Under the pieces are notes generated by a model. It was not told the origin of the DNA, ran no database searches, and worked only from the letters and a program-made list of their open reading frames with translations. Shown here one piece after another: positions 52,601 through 64,000 of a DNA stretch of 64,000 nt; the stretch's first letter is position 1; the number at the start of each line of letters is the position of its first letter. Position numbers and translations under genes: made by a program. Source of the stretch: Mauremys mutica (Eukaryota > Chordata > Testudines > Geoemydidae); contig NC_059079.1 of assembly GCF_020497125.1 (NCBI RefSeq), positions 12,171,553-12,235,552 on the forward strand, in the 5' to 3' direction.

Positions 52601-55600
52601 GCAGCTAAGTGCCCTGTGTTTGGCAGAATAAGATTAAGAATCTCACTTTGCCTTCTGGATATTTCTGTCCTGATTTACAACAGGGAGCTGCTCTCAAGCA
52701 GTTACCTATCATTTTGGACCATCACATATTCTGTGCTCTGGTTCATGTCATGATCAATAATTCATGTGTCGATAACAGCCCCATTAGCTGAGATGAAGGC
52801 CAACATCTTTATTCGCAATAAGAATATTCCACTGTCCTAAAGACTTTTCTCTTTCCCAGAGAGTGGTGGTTGTAGAAGACATAAAAAGATGGAAATCTGT
52901 CCTGGAGCTTCCTGGCCAGTCTAAAGAGAATTTGATCGAAGCTTTGGAGGAATTAAAGAAGAAAATACCTTCTAAGGATGTGTTACTTTCAACAAAAATA
53001 GGTGCACTTTGTATCTAACTTAGAGTGTGAAAATGAGGTCAATTTGTGTCCTTCGCTTGTTGGATTTTTCCATACACAAGGGAATTGTTGACAGTATTTT
53101 TCAGTAATGGTCCTAAGCACTTTACCTTATTATTGAATAAAATCCTGGTGGTAGGTAGCTACATAGTCTGCAAAATTCTTAGTACAGCGAAGAAAGAGTT
53201 TTCCTTGAATTATTCACAATTATTTGGATGTTGCCTGCTTATAATCAAGGGCTGGGTCACTCCCTTCCATGGTAAAATATGTGGGAGAAGGACCGAGGGG
53301 GAGGAAATCTCCACAAAGTTCCTCCTTGATTGGTCATGGGTGGTTACTCTCTTGTGGAATGAGATGCGGGACCCATTTTGCAAACCCAGAGAAGTCTTCA
53401 GGATCTGCTGGAGGCCTGAGCCATCGGCATAGAGGCCCTGCTCCTTAGTTACAGCTACCTCGGTGCTCCTTTCTTCCCCAAGGAATCCCCAATGTGGAGG
53501 GGGCTATATGCTTATAACACTGCCACAACTTGATTAATTTTCACAGGACTGGGGGACAGGGTATGATGTGAGACCACCAGTTCCCGGCTCTCTTTTTGTG
53601 CAGATTCTGATCTTGCAGAGATCACCCCAAGTTGTACTGGAGGGGGAGAGTAGCAGTGCCAGGGCTGATCGCCCCCCCCCCCACCTCCCTTCTGTGCAAA
53701 AGCAGCAGGATCCTCATGCAGAGGGCCCTCTCTGTGTACGGAACAGGAGGAATGATCTGCCCCTTCTGGTCTGAATTTTGTAATTTAATTTGCCATTTTT
53801 AGCACATTCAGCCTTCCTGTATCACAGGGGTTCTCAAACTGGGGGTTGGGACCCCTCATGGGGTCGTGAGATTATTACGTGGGGGGTCACGAGCTGTCAG
53901 CCTCCACTCCAAACCCTGCTTTTCCGCCAGGATTTATAATGGTGTTAAATATATAAAAATGTGTTTTTAATTTATAAGCACTCAGAGGTATGCTATGTGA
54001 AAGGGGTCACCAGTACAAAAGTTTGAGAACCACTGCAGGTCTGCACCAGTGACAGATGAAGCAGTTGTGCTGTATGAAACCCAAGGAGTAACAGTGACAC
54101 CTTTTGGCCAGTAGTGTTATCACTTTGAAATTAATACCAAGCAGAAGGTGCCTTCTGCTTTGTGTTACATCAGTGGTTTTCAACCTGTGAAATTTTTTAT
54201 TGGAATTGAATTTTTTTAGGGATCCACAAATGAAAAAAGGTTGAAAACCACTGTGTTAGGTAGTACATCCCCTTTCAAAGGGCACATTTCCTTGATGGTG
54301 CAGTAGCTCTCTGTGCATTTTCCGTGGGCGTGAGAAACGTCACTGATGGTGACTGGAAAACAGTAGGAAATCATTACTTCCTCACTCGTATGTAAAAATA
54401 TTGCAAATATCATCTAACATCCGCTTCCCCAAAGAATTTTTTAGCAAACATTTTTATTCTGTGTGAGCCAATCCTGAAGACTTTACACTAGATTTCCCAT
54501 CTGTCTAAGTACTCGTGTAGCCCTGTATTGTCTGAGCACCTCACTACACACTTCTGTGATCTAGGGAAACGCTACTCCCATTTTACAGCTGGATAACCGA
54601 GCACCTAGGAAGTTACTCAGGCAAAACCACCATTAAATCAGTGAATAAGGACTCTGCAAGCTTTGGCCCCAGTGTTTTCATATTAGCATTTGTGTCAGGT
54701 GCTTAGTTTTCTGCTGAAGCTGTCTGAGCCCTGGTCTACACTGGCGGCGGGGAGGGGGGGAGATCAATCTAAGTTACGCAACTTCAGCTATATGAATAAC
54801 GTAGCTGAAGTCGACGTACTCGGATCGACTTAGTGTGGTGTCTTCACCGCAGCGAGTCGACTGCTGCCTCTCGCGGCGCTGGAGTACAGGAGTCGACGGG
54901 AGAACGCTCGGGGGTCGATTTATCACACCTAGACTAGACACAATAAATCGATTCCCGCTGGATCGCAGGTAGTAAAGACATACCCTGACTTACAATGCTT
55001 TGTGGCTGTTTTGTCACTAATGTGTACTGACAGGTCTGGATTACACTTACCTACCCACCAAAGTTGAACGAACTCTGTTGCTGTTTCTATTTGGCAGGTC
55101 ACACAGTGAATAAGATGCGCAAACATTCAGACCATGATGTGGCCAATCTCGCAAAAGATGTTTACACTGAGTGGCGAACTTTCATCAAAGATTATTCAAA
55201 CAAACCATCAATAGAAGTCAGGAGCGATCCCAAAACAGAGACTCTCAGGAAGAACGCACGGAAGCTACTTTGCAATGCTCTGGAACTAGAGGTAATATTC
55301 TTGATACTTTTATTGTTTTTAGCTTAAAAGGAGAGTATATAGGTAGCTGCTGTATCGAGAGATCTGTTATTGGGTTTTTTCCAAAAGGAGTTAGTTTTCC
55401 TTTGCCCACATTACTCTGGCTATTGAAAACAAAGGTGAAAATGACACTGACGCTGCTCTCATTTACACAGTCCGCAAACAGGACACCTGTGTGTCTGTTA
55501 TGCTTAGATCGTATAGGGGAAAGAGGACGTTAATATAGAAATCTATACATCCTACTATTTATTAGCTATAAAACCTACACAAAGACCTCTTGGTTGTTTT

Positions 55601-57437
55601 GTGTTTCAGGGAAATTGTAATTCAGTAATTAAGTATTTGTAAATTAAAACTTATTGCAAAAATGTACAGATGGGGTCAATAGTATATAAAGTGGTGGTAA
55701 ATACTAGATCCCTGTGGTATCTTTAAGTGAATGAACAAGATGTGCTGTAAGGCTTAACGATTAGTTTGCCTGGTGTATTAAACTCCATAATAATTATCCT
55801 TTCATTTATTCATTAATTATCTTTTAAATAGAAAGTCAAGTCAATCAGGAGTTACAAAGCCAAGTTAAAGGTAATGTGTTCTTTACTTTTATCTGGCCTT
55901 AGGAAAAATGAACACTCTGGCCAGTTAAGAAGTGAATGGTATGTTCTGAAGGGAGTTCTCACCTGTCCCCTTCAAATAGGGGTATATAGGTTAAAGTGGA
56001 GATGCCTCAAGACGACTGGATGATTCAAGGGGCTGATAAAAAAAGAAAGGCTCCATAATACATTAGGTGACTTGTTCAAATCCTGCCCTTTGGATCCGTG
56101 TCAGTTTCTAGCACAGAGGCCTGGTGGTATGAACAGACGGGGTTTGCAGTGGCACAAGGTGCCTGCAGTCTACCCTCTGCCAAGGCAATTCATGCTGCTT
56201 CAAAAATAGGCAGTGCTGGGTAGAGACACCAGTGGGAGGGCAGAGATTAAAACTTCCCTCTCCAAACGTGACACATGAAAGGATATTAAGGAAAACATTG
56301 CCTGCTCCCCCATAGGCATGAATCTCCCCAGAATGCTGCTACCATCAAAGAGGTGTAGTTTGCTTCAGTGTGGGCCAGTCGGATGTATAGGCAGTCACAG
56401 GAAAAGGAGGGAGTCCAAGAATTGGAAGTACAAGGACAATGGAGAGGGGAATCTGCAGGTGGGGGCAGGGTACAAGGACTAAGTGGGTCAGAAGGGGATA
56501 TGCAACTGGGAGATGGGTAGCAGACGGGGCAAGGACTTGGGGGTTGACTAATACTCTAATAATAACACACTAATATTTTGGAGTCTCCCATCTGCGAAAG
56601 TGTGGGAGATTCCCCATCACTAAAGGCAAAAGTGAAATTAAAAGTGTGGTGAGCAGTTGAGGTTTCATTTCTTCCTTTATTGTTTATTTCTTACATTTCT
56701 AAGCTGTGCCAAATTACAGATCTTGGCACATAGCTTCATAATTAACATTTAGCAAATCCCTTTCTGCATTCTTAATTACACCTCCTTCCACACACAGCCT
56801 GCATTTCCCTTTATAGCACCAGGCAAAGCTCCCAAGTATTTGGAGTGTCTTAGAATTGCTTTTAGTATCGAGCTGAAAATAGTATCCAAGGTGCCTTGTA
56901 TTAGAAAGATCAAATGTGAGATTTATGGAGACAGTGCAGTGTAGTTTGTAATTGCAGTTGAACTTGATACCCAAAGCTGGTTGCAGATTAGTGTCCTGTT
57001 GTGAGGGCAAAGCATTGCCTCCCAGCTGGAGATGCGAATGAGTGCCCTGTGACTGACCAAGTTGCCTTGTTCCTTAATTGCTCGGGTGGAATTAAATTGC
57101 TCTTCCTGTTTCACATGTGATGGGAAGTAGATTTCCTTGAATTTGAGCTGATTAATGAAGAAACTCTGAAAACCACCGAACTCCAATTTCAATCAGTTGG
57201 TCTCCTTATTAAACGTAAGGATCTAATTTTACACTTTGCTGTTTTCAGATTGATCACCCACTGGCTGAAAATATTGAGCGAGAAGCTTTTCATCTCTCTT
57301 CCCGTCTCATTAATGCACCATATCGCAGGACAGTGCGAGCCCTAGTCTTCACATTAAAGCACAAACCTGAAACCCGTGCACAAGTCAAAACTGGTGCACT
57401 CCCAGTCAGTGCGCTTGTACAAAACCATAAGAAGTGA
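49561..57437 (+). CDS. TCEANC2: TCEANC2, transcription elongation factor A N-terminal and central domain containing 2 (complete, four coding exons)
   Basis: Exons 49561-49662, 52860-53001, 55098-55291 and 57249-57437 join in frame to 208 codons, the same length as the human protein. The protein starts [12 protein letters not shown]. Residues about 35-110 form the TFIIS N-terminal (LW-type) helical bundle ([39 protein letters not shown]). Residues about 115-205 correspond to the TFIIS central domain ([38 protein letters not shown]). The catalytic zinc ribbon of TFIIS is absent, as in the family. A nuclear transcription-related role is inferred from the domains. The gene shares a CpG-rich promoter with TMEM59. 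A candidate AATAAA is at 58742-58747; if used, the MITE at 57871 would be in the 3' UTR. Confidence 0.95.
49663..51730 (+). other. TCEANC2: TCEANC2 intron 1, no gene recognised
   Basis: AT-rich intron. A short copy of the TATTATTTATATTACCATAG repeat lies near 51500. Nothing else was recognised. Confidence 0.5.
51736..51928. mobile_element. Mariner-like MITE (193 bp) with TA target duplication
   Basis: The ends CACCTCTACCCCGATATAAC and GTTATATCGGGATAGAGGTG are inverted and flanked by TA (51734-51735 and 51929-51930). The interior ACCGCGTTATATCGAACTTG is shared with the copy at 19268-19432. It lies in TCEANC2 intron 1. Confidence 0.85.
52045..52165 (+). repeat. Dispersed repeat (TATTATTTGTATAGC family), diverged
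   Basis: ATTATTATTAATTATGATAG, CCTTATTGTGCTAGGTGCTT and GCCAAAGAGCTACAATCTAA follow the same order as at 20165-20295. Confidence 0.55.
52860..53001 (+). CDS. TCEANC2: TCEANC2 coding exon 2
   Basis: The acceptor TCTCTTTCCCAG precedes [20 protein letters not shown] and so on to VLLSTKI. The donor is GTGCAC, weak after its GT, but required by the phase with exon 3 (G joins GT to give glycine). Confidence 0.93.
53825..54035. mobile_element. hAT non-autonomous element, same family as 16844-17068
   Basis: The ends CAGGGGTTCTCAAACTGGGG and AAGTTTGAGAACCACTG are inverted. The interior shares GTGTTAAATATA and GTGTTTTTAAT with the other copy. The flanking octamers do not match, so the target duplication has decayed or the flanks were rearranged. 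It lies in TCEANC2 intron 2. Confidence 0.8.
54171..54253. mobile_element. Very short hAT-type MITE (83 bp)
   Basis: CAGTGGTTTTCAACCTGTG and AGGTTGAAAACCACTG form the terminal inverted repeat. The flanks TGTTACAT and TGTTAGGT agree at six of eight positions. Confidence 0.75.
54728..54985. mobile_element. Harbinger-type MITE with TGA flanks
   Basis: It begins GCCCTGGTCTACACTGG and ends AGTAAAGACATACCC, with TGA at 54725-54727 and 54986-54988. The interior has inverted GTCGAC/GATCGA-rich motifs (ATCGACTTAGTGTGGTGTCT). No coding capacity. It lies in TCEANC2 intron 2. Confidence 0.75.
55098..55291 (+). CDS. TCEANC2: TCEANC2 coding exon 3
   Basis: The acceptor TTCTATTTGGCAG precedes [20 protein letters not shown] through NALELE. 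The donor is GTAATA. Confidence 0.95.
55292..57248 (+). other. TCEANC2: TCEANC2 intron 3, nothing recognised
   Basis: AT-rich intron without a recognisable exon or mobile element. Confidence 0.45.
57249..57437 (+). CDS. TCEANC2: TCEANC2 coding exon 4 (stop)
   Basis: The acceptor TGCTGTTTTCAG precedes [20 protein letters not shown] and ends SALVQNHKK before TGA 57435-57437. Confidence 0.95.
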   Translation: MDHPLAENIEREAFHLSSRLINAPYRRTVRALVFTLKHKPETRAQVKTGALPVSALVQNHKK

Positions 57438-57870
57438 CTCAGAGTGCCTGGTGCTGAACATGGGATTCACGTGTCTATGCCGCATATTGGGATTGAGAAG
57501 CCCTTGTGTTTTAAGAGTGCAGGAGCACTGGTCATGTTAATCACTCTGCCATTGTAAGGACAGGATATATCAGGAAGGTATCTGGGGCAAATTCAGTAGA
57601 GATGTAAGCGGTGGTGTAAATTAATCTGTGAGTCAGTGGACATTTGAGGGAACAGAATGGGTGGGGTTGTAGCAGGAAAAGCACATAGGCCTCCCCTACT
57701 TTGCTATATGCCTTCTTAATTACTTACTTACTTGATTACTTTTCCTGCTACAAACCCACTCTTGTGGTCCCACAGCATGTAAGTTACATCAGCTGTTCAG
57801 CATGTAAGTTGTATCAACTTGCAGTGGCAGAACCACACATCACTTGCACCACCATTTATGTCACATCTGA

Positions 57871-58145
57871 GAGCAAGTCTACACTACAACGCTACATCAG
57901 TGCAGCTGCACCGATGTAGCTTTGCTACTGTAGCACATCTGGGAGAGCCCTCTCCCATCGGCGTAATTACTCCACCTCCGTGAGAGGCAGAAGCTATATT
58001 GGCAAGAGAGCGTCTCCGGGTGATGTAGTACTGGTGTGGACAGTGCTTAGATTGCTGTAACTTGCGTTGCTTGGGCATGTGTGTCTTTTTCACATCCCTG
58101 AGTGACATAAGTTACATCAACTTAAGCGGTAGTGTAGACCAGCCC
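57871..58145. mobile_element. Harbinger-type MITE downstream of the TCEANC2 stop
   Basis: The left end GAGCAAGTCTACACTACAAC and the right end, inverted, GGGCTGGTCTACACTACCGC pair over the GTCTACACTAC core shared with the full-length Harbinger. Flanking triplets are TGA and TCA. The interior CATCCCTGAGTGACATAAGT matches the style of the copy at 2807. Confidence 0.75.
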
Positions 58146-60240
58146 TCAGTGTGACTCCCTGTCTCTGCCAGGAGCATAGTGGAACTATCTGAAAGGAGCC
58201 AATGATGTTCAGTGCCAGTCAGAAGGGGTGGGAGTTTACAATCAGAAGTGAAGGTGATGACTGACAGCTCTAGTTAACTCAAGTTCAGTCATGTTCCCTG
58301 CAGTAATACCCAGGTACTCCAGAGCTAATGCTTAGCAAAGTGAGGGGCTTCTCTTCACTGTATTCCAGAGTTGGGAACTCAGGCCACAGTCTGTGTTGGC
58401 TGGCCAGCTTTATCCCACTGCATCCCAAAACCTCATTTATCCCAGCATTGTGGATGTCTCCCTAGGCCTTCAGGTAAATGAGGCGGCACCTGTATTTGCT
58501 ACATGACACCTCTTTGCTGTGTATTCTATTGAGCATCTCACCTTAAACATCAACACCTCATTCCTGATGTATTTAAGTGTGGTGCTTGTTTTTTGTGTGT
58601 ACCAATGTGAGGAAAGCTTATAATGAAATCTCTAAGTATAATTCAATGGGAGCATAAATTGACCTTTCATAAAGGCTCTTACCCCCACGATGGAATAAAT
58701 ATTAATACATTAGAGCGATTTATGTGAACAACTTTTTAAGCAATAAACAAATTATTTTTAACCAGCACGTGTTTCCCAGTATTAATTAGTGGCAGCTTTG
58801 TCTTTTCTCCGATTGCCTTAGTGCCATGAGTCACGTTGTTCTTGATACGCATGCTGTTCCTGAGGCTGTGGCAGACACAGGCTCTCTCTGCTGTGCTGTG
58901 TGTTCTGACTGTGTGCAGGCTGGTCACAGAACATAATCAGTGAGATGAAACTATAAGAGTAGAGATGGCCAAGTACTGGGATAAGTGAAACTTGTGTATT
59001 GTGGGCCCTGGAAATGTGATGGGGCAAGGAGTCTAACATGTCGTCATAATGTCAAGTTGCTTCAGGAAGTACTTCCCCTAATCACTGCTGGTCAGTACTT
59101 GTGGTGTCTGTCTCACAAAGTGCCACTAGGTCAAGATGGTTGGTGCATGTGGAGCTACTGTATGTTAGGTGTTCACAACAGTCCACGTTCAGATCTCCTC
59201 CAAGATAATGAGAGAGAAATGATTATCCACCCAGTTGTATCTGCCAGCCCCCTTTTTTCTCCACGGATATTGGAAGCTGAAGCAGCACTCCACTCCGAAG
59301 TTCGTGGAGTCACTGCCTTTGCCCAGCACTGCATTCTCCGGACACCTTACACTACTCAATTCTTTTTATTAATTTCAAAGCAATGACTCCCTAATTTAGA
59401 ATAGTGTAATACAGACATTCATTTAAAATTAGGGATGGGTGGGCTGGAAACATGACTGAGTCAGATGTTGGAAGATGGTTGTCTGCAGTGCAATGAGTAA
59501 CCGTTTGTTCTAGAGCATTAGGGGTGGGCGTATGACTGATGGTTAGGGGAGTAACAGCTGAGTGAAGACCTAACACTTGGTCTGCTTGTTGCTACCCCCA
59601 ATGCCTAATCCACTTCTCACAAGTAACTGGACCCAGTTGACACAATAGCATGTCAACAATATGCTGGACTGGCATGAAGGCAATTCAGGATCAACATGCT
59701 CTACATTAGTCCTTAGGTTTTTATTCCAGAAAAGTCGTGCCCTGGTTTCCAGCTCCATTTTTGATTCAGGTCAATTTTACTCACTCTCTCTGTTCAATGT
59801 ATGCATGCAACTTGAAATCACAAATGTGAGGAACTTCCAACCATGGAGAGAGCATTTTCCCACACAACTGTGTTGATACTCTACTTGGGCTCCAGGCCTT
59901 GGCCCAACCTGGCCAAGTTGTGTTGAACTGTGTGGCGGTTTTGCAAGGTGAGCAAAGATCTAATAGAAAGTGCAGGGAGGCCCCAAACTCTTCTTTGCTG
60001 AGGCAGTGAAAGTGAGACTCGAGGCAGCACTGTCTCTGGGGTGCCTACGCTGTGTGTTTTTTTCTTGAAAGATTATTTTAGGCAATACAAAGTGCTGTTC
60101 TACCCAGAGAACTGCCTGTGTACAACTGGCCCCTTCGCTGCCAGAAGACTTGCACCCTGTGTATACTCAGAATCAGCTCCACTTCTGTTTTTACTTAGTT
60201 ACCCACTTAAGGGAAAGTGAGCTGTTTTCTTCTTGAAAAC
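58146..60240. other. Downstream of TCEANC2, no gene recognised
   Basis: Human CDCP2 is expected after TCEANC2, but no CUB-domain exon was recognised here. The stretch is largely unique AT-rich DNA. Confidence 0.4.
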
Positions 60241-60578
60241 CAGTGGCTCTCAATCTTTCCAGACTACTGTACCCCTTTTAAGAATCTGACTTGTCTTGTG
60301 TACCCCCAAGTTTCACCTCCTTTAAAAACTTACAAGATCAGACATAAAAATACAAAAGTGTGACAGCACGCTATTACTGAAACATTGCTGACCTTCTCCT
60401 TTTTACCATTATAATTATAAAACAATTTGAATATAAATATTGTACTTACAGGTCAGTGTATAGTATACAGAGCAGTATAAACAAATTCTAGTTTGTACTG
60501 ACTTTGCTAGTGCTTTTTATGTAGCCTGTTGTAAAACTAGGCACTTATCTCAATGAGTTGATATACCCCCGGGTGGAT
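60241..60578 (+). mobile_element. hAT non-autonomous element, 3' truncated
   Basis: It starts CAGTGGCTCTCAATCTTTCC and continues AGACTACTGTACCCC. The body is shared in inverse orientation with 7974-8320 (GACATAAAAATACAAA, ACTTTGCTAGTGCTTTTTAT). The right terminus after ATATACCCCCGGGTGG is missing. Confidence 0.7.
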
Positions 60579-60599
60579 CTCTAACTTGGCTTATAGCAC

Positions 60600-62611
60600 C
60601 TTTCTGCACCGTGGTGATAGGTGGAGAGGGGAAAATAACCCAGCTTGGCTAGAGTGACTTTCCAGGGCTGCAGTTAGAAAAAACTTATTTTTATCTGTAA
60701 ACTGAGCACATTGGACAATATATGTGGAGCCCCATTAATGGCCTTTGATAGCGTCGCTTTTCAGAGTAGAACCAGACTTTTAAGTTCAAGTGCAACACGT
60801 GCATCAAACATGCAGCTGGTGGGTCAGACTCAACCCACCTGATGTGTTCATGTGGTTTCCATAACACTTTCAGACTGGGCAGAATCTCAGCTTTCATTTA
60901 AACTAAAATAAAAAAATTCCTCACGCTTATGAAGGAAACCTTCCAAATGCAAACCAAGGGTAAAGTGATGTCACATTGCCTGCCTGATTCTGCAGTCAGT
61001 CTGAAAGAACGTTTCTCAGACACATGAACTTCTCTGCTCCCTATTAATCCCATTGGAGTGTCGACTAAAATGATGACTGTCTCATGTCAACATTAACAAT
61101 TGTGTTACTGATAACCTTGAGGATGGGAGAAAATACCAGGGGTCGGGGGGGTTGGAATGGGGAGTGGAAGGAAATGCAGAGAGAAGAATAGAGAGAGACA
61201 GAAAGGAGGTTGGGGAAGGAAGAAAAAAAACCAAGGGCAGAAATAGCAGTGAGCCCACCCAAGAGTATGCTTTCCCACTGAGTGATAGTGAATGTGGCAA
61301 TGGAATACTTTAAAAATATCTAAACAGTTACTTTATAAAGACCTGATTCCCTCCTTGATCATACCTCCTACTGACATCAGTAGATGTTCTGCTGCGGATG
61401 GAGGTGGGTATGGAGTCCCAATTTTATGCTTCCGTTTATGGGCCATGACTAGAGGTGGAATTCAAGCCACTCCATGCAATCAATTTGACACCCCTGAAGG
61501 GAAAGCCAGGCATAATCATCCCTTTTCCTGCCAAGTAAAATTACTTGGCTAATAACACTCCCTGTTAGGAGATCCTTAGCAAGTGGCATCTGTGACACCG
61601 GGGGTTAATGCACTAGACTTACAGTGCAATTCCTGTAAATTGCTGGACATCTTCTACTTCTGGTTTTGTTTTATAGCAGTTGTGTGGAAGTGGAGTAGCC
61701 AGAGTGCCAGCTAGGCACTTCCTAAAGCCAGGGACTCTCCGCAAGTCTTTGTTCTAACAAGGGAAAGTCCTGTAGATGAAAAGACCCAAGAGAACCTCAC
61801 AGGTGCCACTCTTCATGAGAATGGCTCTGGGCAAGCTGATTTCCTCTGAAACAACTTTGTTCCCTTTTTAAAGAGGAAATTTGGTATAAATCAGGTACCA
61901 AAAATAGTCTGGAGAAGATGTTTGTTCCTTCCCCCCCCCCCCCCGCAATTAAACCCAGCCCACCAATAGTCCTGAGCCAGCTCTGACTTGCCGGGTGAAT
62001 ATAGACTCATTGCAACAAGTGAACGGAGACTGGAGACCTTCTGCTGAGGTATGTAAGAGATTCTTTCCTGTTATTGCTTTCCATTCTGACGCTTCTTGAA
62101 CTGAATGGCAGGGAGAAGCGATGAGTTCATCCTCTTCTGGTTACAGCTAAAGCAGCCTTGCCAGGGCTGACTTTTATCCCTAGCTAAATAATTTGGCTTT
62201 GGAATGCACTAGGGGCCACCAAATGGCAGGTATTGACAAGTGATTTCCCCAAGGCAAGTGTTGCCCAAGAGAGCTTTATCCCTCTGCCAATTACTCAGGT
62301 CAGCCAGGAAGTACAGAGTTAAGACATTCCACGTGAGTTGCAATGGGGCAGTCAACAGTAGCTATAATTTCTTTTTTAAAAGACTTCAAAAGTATTTTCC
62401 ATCAAGAGGCTGGTCCTGCAAGCTCTCCATGCACAGAATGCTCAGTGTCTCACTGGGAATCCTGTGGCTGAACAATTTGCAAGCTCAGAACCACACTCGA
62501 TGGCGGTAAAACGTTAACCAGCGGTGCGCTGCATGTTTCCATAAAGCCCTATGCATTTGGATGATGCTTAAGGACATACTTGTGACTATCCATTTAGGAG
62601 GTAGGACAGGG
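60600..62611. other. No gene recognised
   Basis: Mixed-composition DNA with a 14-base C run at 61931-61944. No exon of a known family was recognised. Confidence 0.4.
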
Positions 62612-62745
62612 ATATTAGAGAGACAAGGAGGGTGTGGTAATCTCTTTTATTGGACCAGCTGCTGTTGGCGAGAGACAAGCATTTGGGCTTACTCTGAGCT
62701 CCTCTTCAGGTCACTGAAGAACAACAGTGCATAGGGAAGGGAGGA
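62612..62745. repeat. Palindromic dispersed element, one arm
   Basis: AGAGAGACAAGGAGGGTGTG, TAATCTCTTTTATTGGACCA and GAGCTCCTCTTCAGGTCACT correspond to the arm and centre of the elements at 45833 and 47757. The second arm is not clear. Confidence 0.5.
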
Positions 62746-63599
62746 CACCCAGCCCACCTGAGGTATTTGTGGCCTGCAGAATCTAATTTTTCCATTTCAT
62801 TCCTGGTTGGGAAGAATTGAGGGTAACTGATGCAGGAATGTCTGCCTCTGTCTTCAGGCAGCCTAAACAGTAGATCTCAGAAGTGTTGACTCCCCTGTCC
62901 CTCATTAGGCTTACTGGTTTGTTGACACCCAAGCTCAGTGATGACACTTCAATGTCAATATTAACTATTTCACTGCTGTTTCTTTTAGCAGATAGAATGA
63001 GCCGAGGGGTGGGAATTGGGAGTTGTTGCAGGGAAAGAACTGCAGAGGGAAGAGAGGAGGAGAAAGACAAGGTGGGAAAGGGAAGGAGAAACAGAAGGGA
63101 GGATGAAGGTAGAGGAGCAACAAAGACCATGGCAGCAGTGGTCTTGCATGGGGCATATTTTTCCATCAAATGATGCTGAATATGGTCAAGGGACTTAACA
63201 AATTACAACTAAAAATTCAGTTCCTATTACCAGGCTGTATTTGCCCCTTGGTCTTAGTGCTAATCTCTCTCTGCCATGCATGGGAGATCTGCTGTGGATG
63301 AGGGGAGCAGGGGTCCTCCATTGATAACCCAGCCCATGGAGTGTCATTAAGCCTGGAATTTGGCCCACTGTACAGGATGAGTGCCATGTCGTGGACGCCC
63401 ATCCATCCCATTAGTATTATTCACCATTTCAGTTACACTATCATTGATTATTTATGAGCCCCACTCCTGTGAGCCCCCATGGTACAAGCAAGATCACCAA
63501 TGGCAAATCAAGCATGGGAAGGCTCCATTGTTAAAAAAGCATGTTTAAACACATATTTAAAAGCCGTTCTCGCACTGGTGCAGAAACACTGGTTCATCT

Positions 63600-63795
63600 T
63601 CAAGGCCTTTTCCAGACATTAACCCACACAACATCCCCATGAGGTGCGTAAGCAGGTATTAGCTTCATTTTATAAGAGGGGAAACTGAGGCAGAAAAGTG
63701 CTGAGACTTGCCTAAGGACACAGAGAGAGTGCCAGGATTATACTAGAGGAGTTCCTGTCTTTAAATCCTATGCTGTCAGACCACTAGGCAGTGCC
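63600..63795 (+). repeat. MIR (CORE-SINE) copy
   Basis: TTCATTTTATAAGAGGGGAA and ACTGAGGCAGAAAAG, then ACTTGCCTAAGGACACAGAG and CAGACCACTAGGCAGTGCCT, follow the MIR order. Confidence 0.65.
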
Positions 63796-64000
63796 TATGA
63801 GCTCTGTCAATTAGACCAGATTATGGGATAATCCTTGCCAATTAGAAATTAATATATACAAACCAATGATTTCCATACATAGAATATGCCTTGAACCGAT
63901 AAACATCTAGTTCTATGTAACTGTAAATGTTAAAATGGCCAAGCAGTTTTTCCCCAGGCCAATATTTATCTTAAGATGAATTTTCACTAGTCTAAATTCT

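Noticed and set aside
1..64000. CRISPR array, operon or bacterial-type system
   Set aside because: The window is intron-bearing vertebrate DNA; the short regular repeats seen are microsatellites, a minisatellite and transposon parts.

Overview
This is vertebrate nuclear DNA, most likely from a turtle or a close non-avian reptile. The lineage call is an inference from repeats: CR1 LINE 3' ends on both strands, tRNA-derived SINEs whose tails copy the CR1 3' end (as in turtle pol III/SINEs), many short hAT elements with 8-bp target duplications, and an almost full-length PIF/Harbinger transposon with several small relatives. Gene order LRRC42 - LDLRAD1 - TMEM59 - TCEANC2 matches human 1p32.3 as I know it. 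All genes are split by GT-AG introns, so most long open frames in the window are not genes. Protein identities were recalled and matched by eye, with no database search. Layout: 1-4760 holds the last four coding exons of LRRC42 (+). 4.8-15.7 kb is intergenic: hAT fragments, two adjacent SINEs, and two inverted copies of one LTR retrotransposon family, one carrying a decayed gag with SCAN-like capsid and zinc-knuckle features. 15693-24830 is a complete LDLRAD1 (-) in six coding exons, including coding exons of only 21 and 52 nt; the predicted protein is 208 aa. Its introns hold hAT, mariner-like and CR1 insertions. 24.8-32.2 kb is intergenic. 32219-48548 is a complete TMEM59 (-) in eight coding exons, 315 aa. 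Its intron 1 contains a 4.25-kb Harbinger element (40855-45100) with TAA target duplications, a DDE transposase frame and a convergent Myb/SANT-like accessory gene, both damaged. 48.1-49.2 kb is a CpG-rich head-to-head promoter shared by TMEM59 and TCEANC2, with a YY1-like site over the TMEM59 start codon and a GC-rich minisatellite. 49561-57437 is a complete TCEANC2 (+) in four coding exons, 208 aa. From 57.4 kb to the end I see only repeats; no CDCP2 exon was recognised. Function: the four genes are not an operon and I see no shared pathway. LRRC42 is a leucine-rich repeat protein, LDLRAD1 a type II membrane protein with LDL-receptor class A modules, TMEM59 a Golgi/endosomal membrane glycoprotein linked to autophagy and glycosylation, and TCEANC2 a TFIIS-like nuclear protein lacking the zinc ribbon. 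The most unusual content is mobile: the Harbinger two-gene element and its non-autonomous relatives, the SCAN-like gag relic, and a set of hAT elements whose ends and target duplications can be read to the base.
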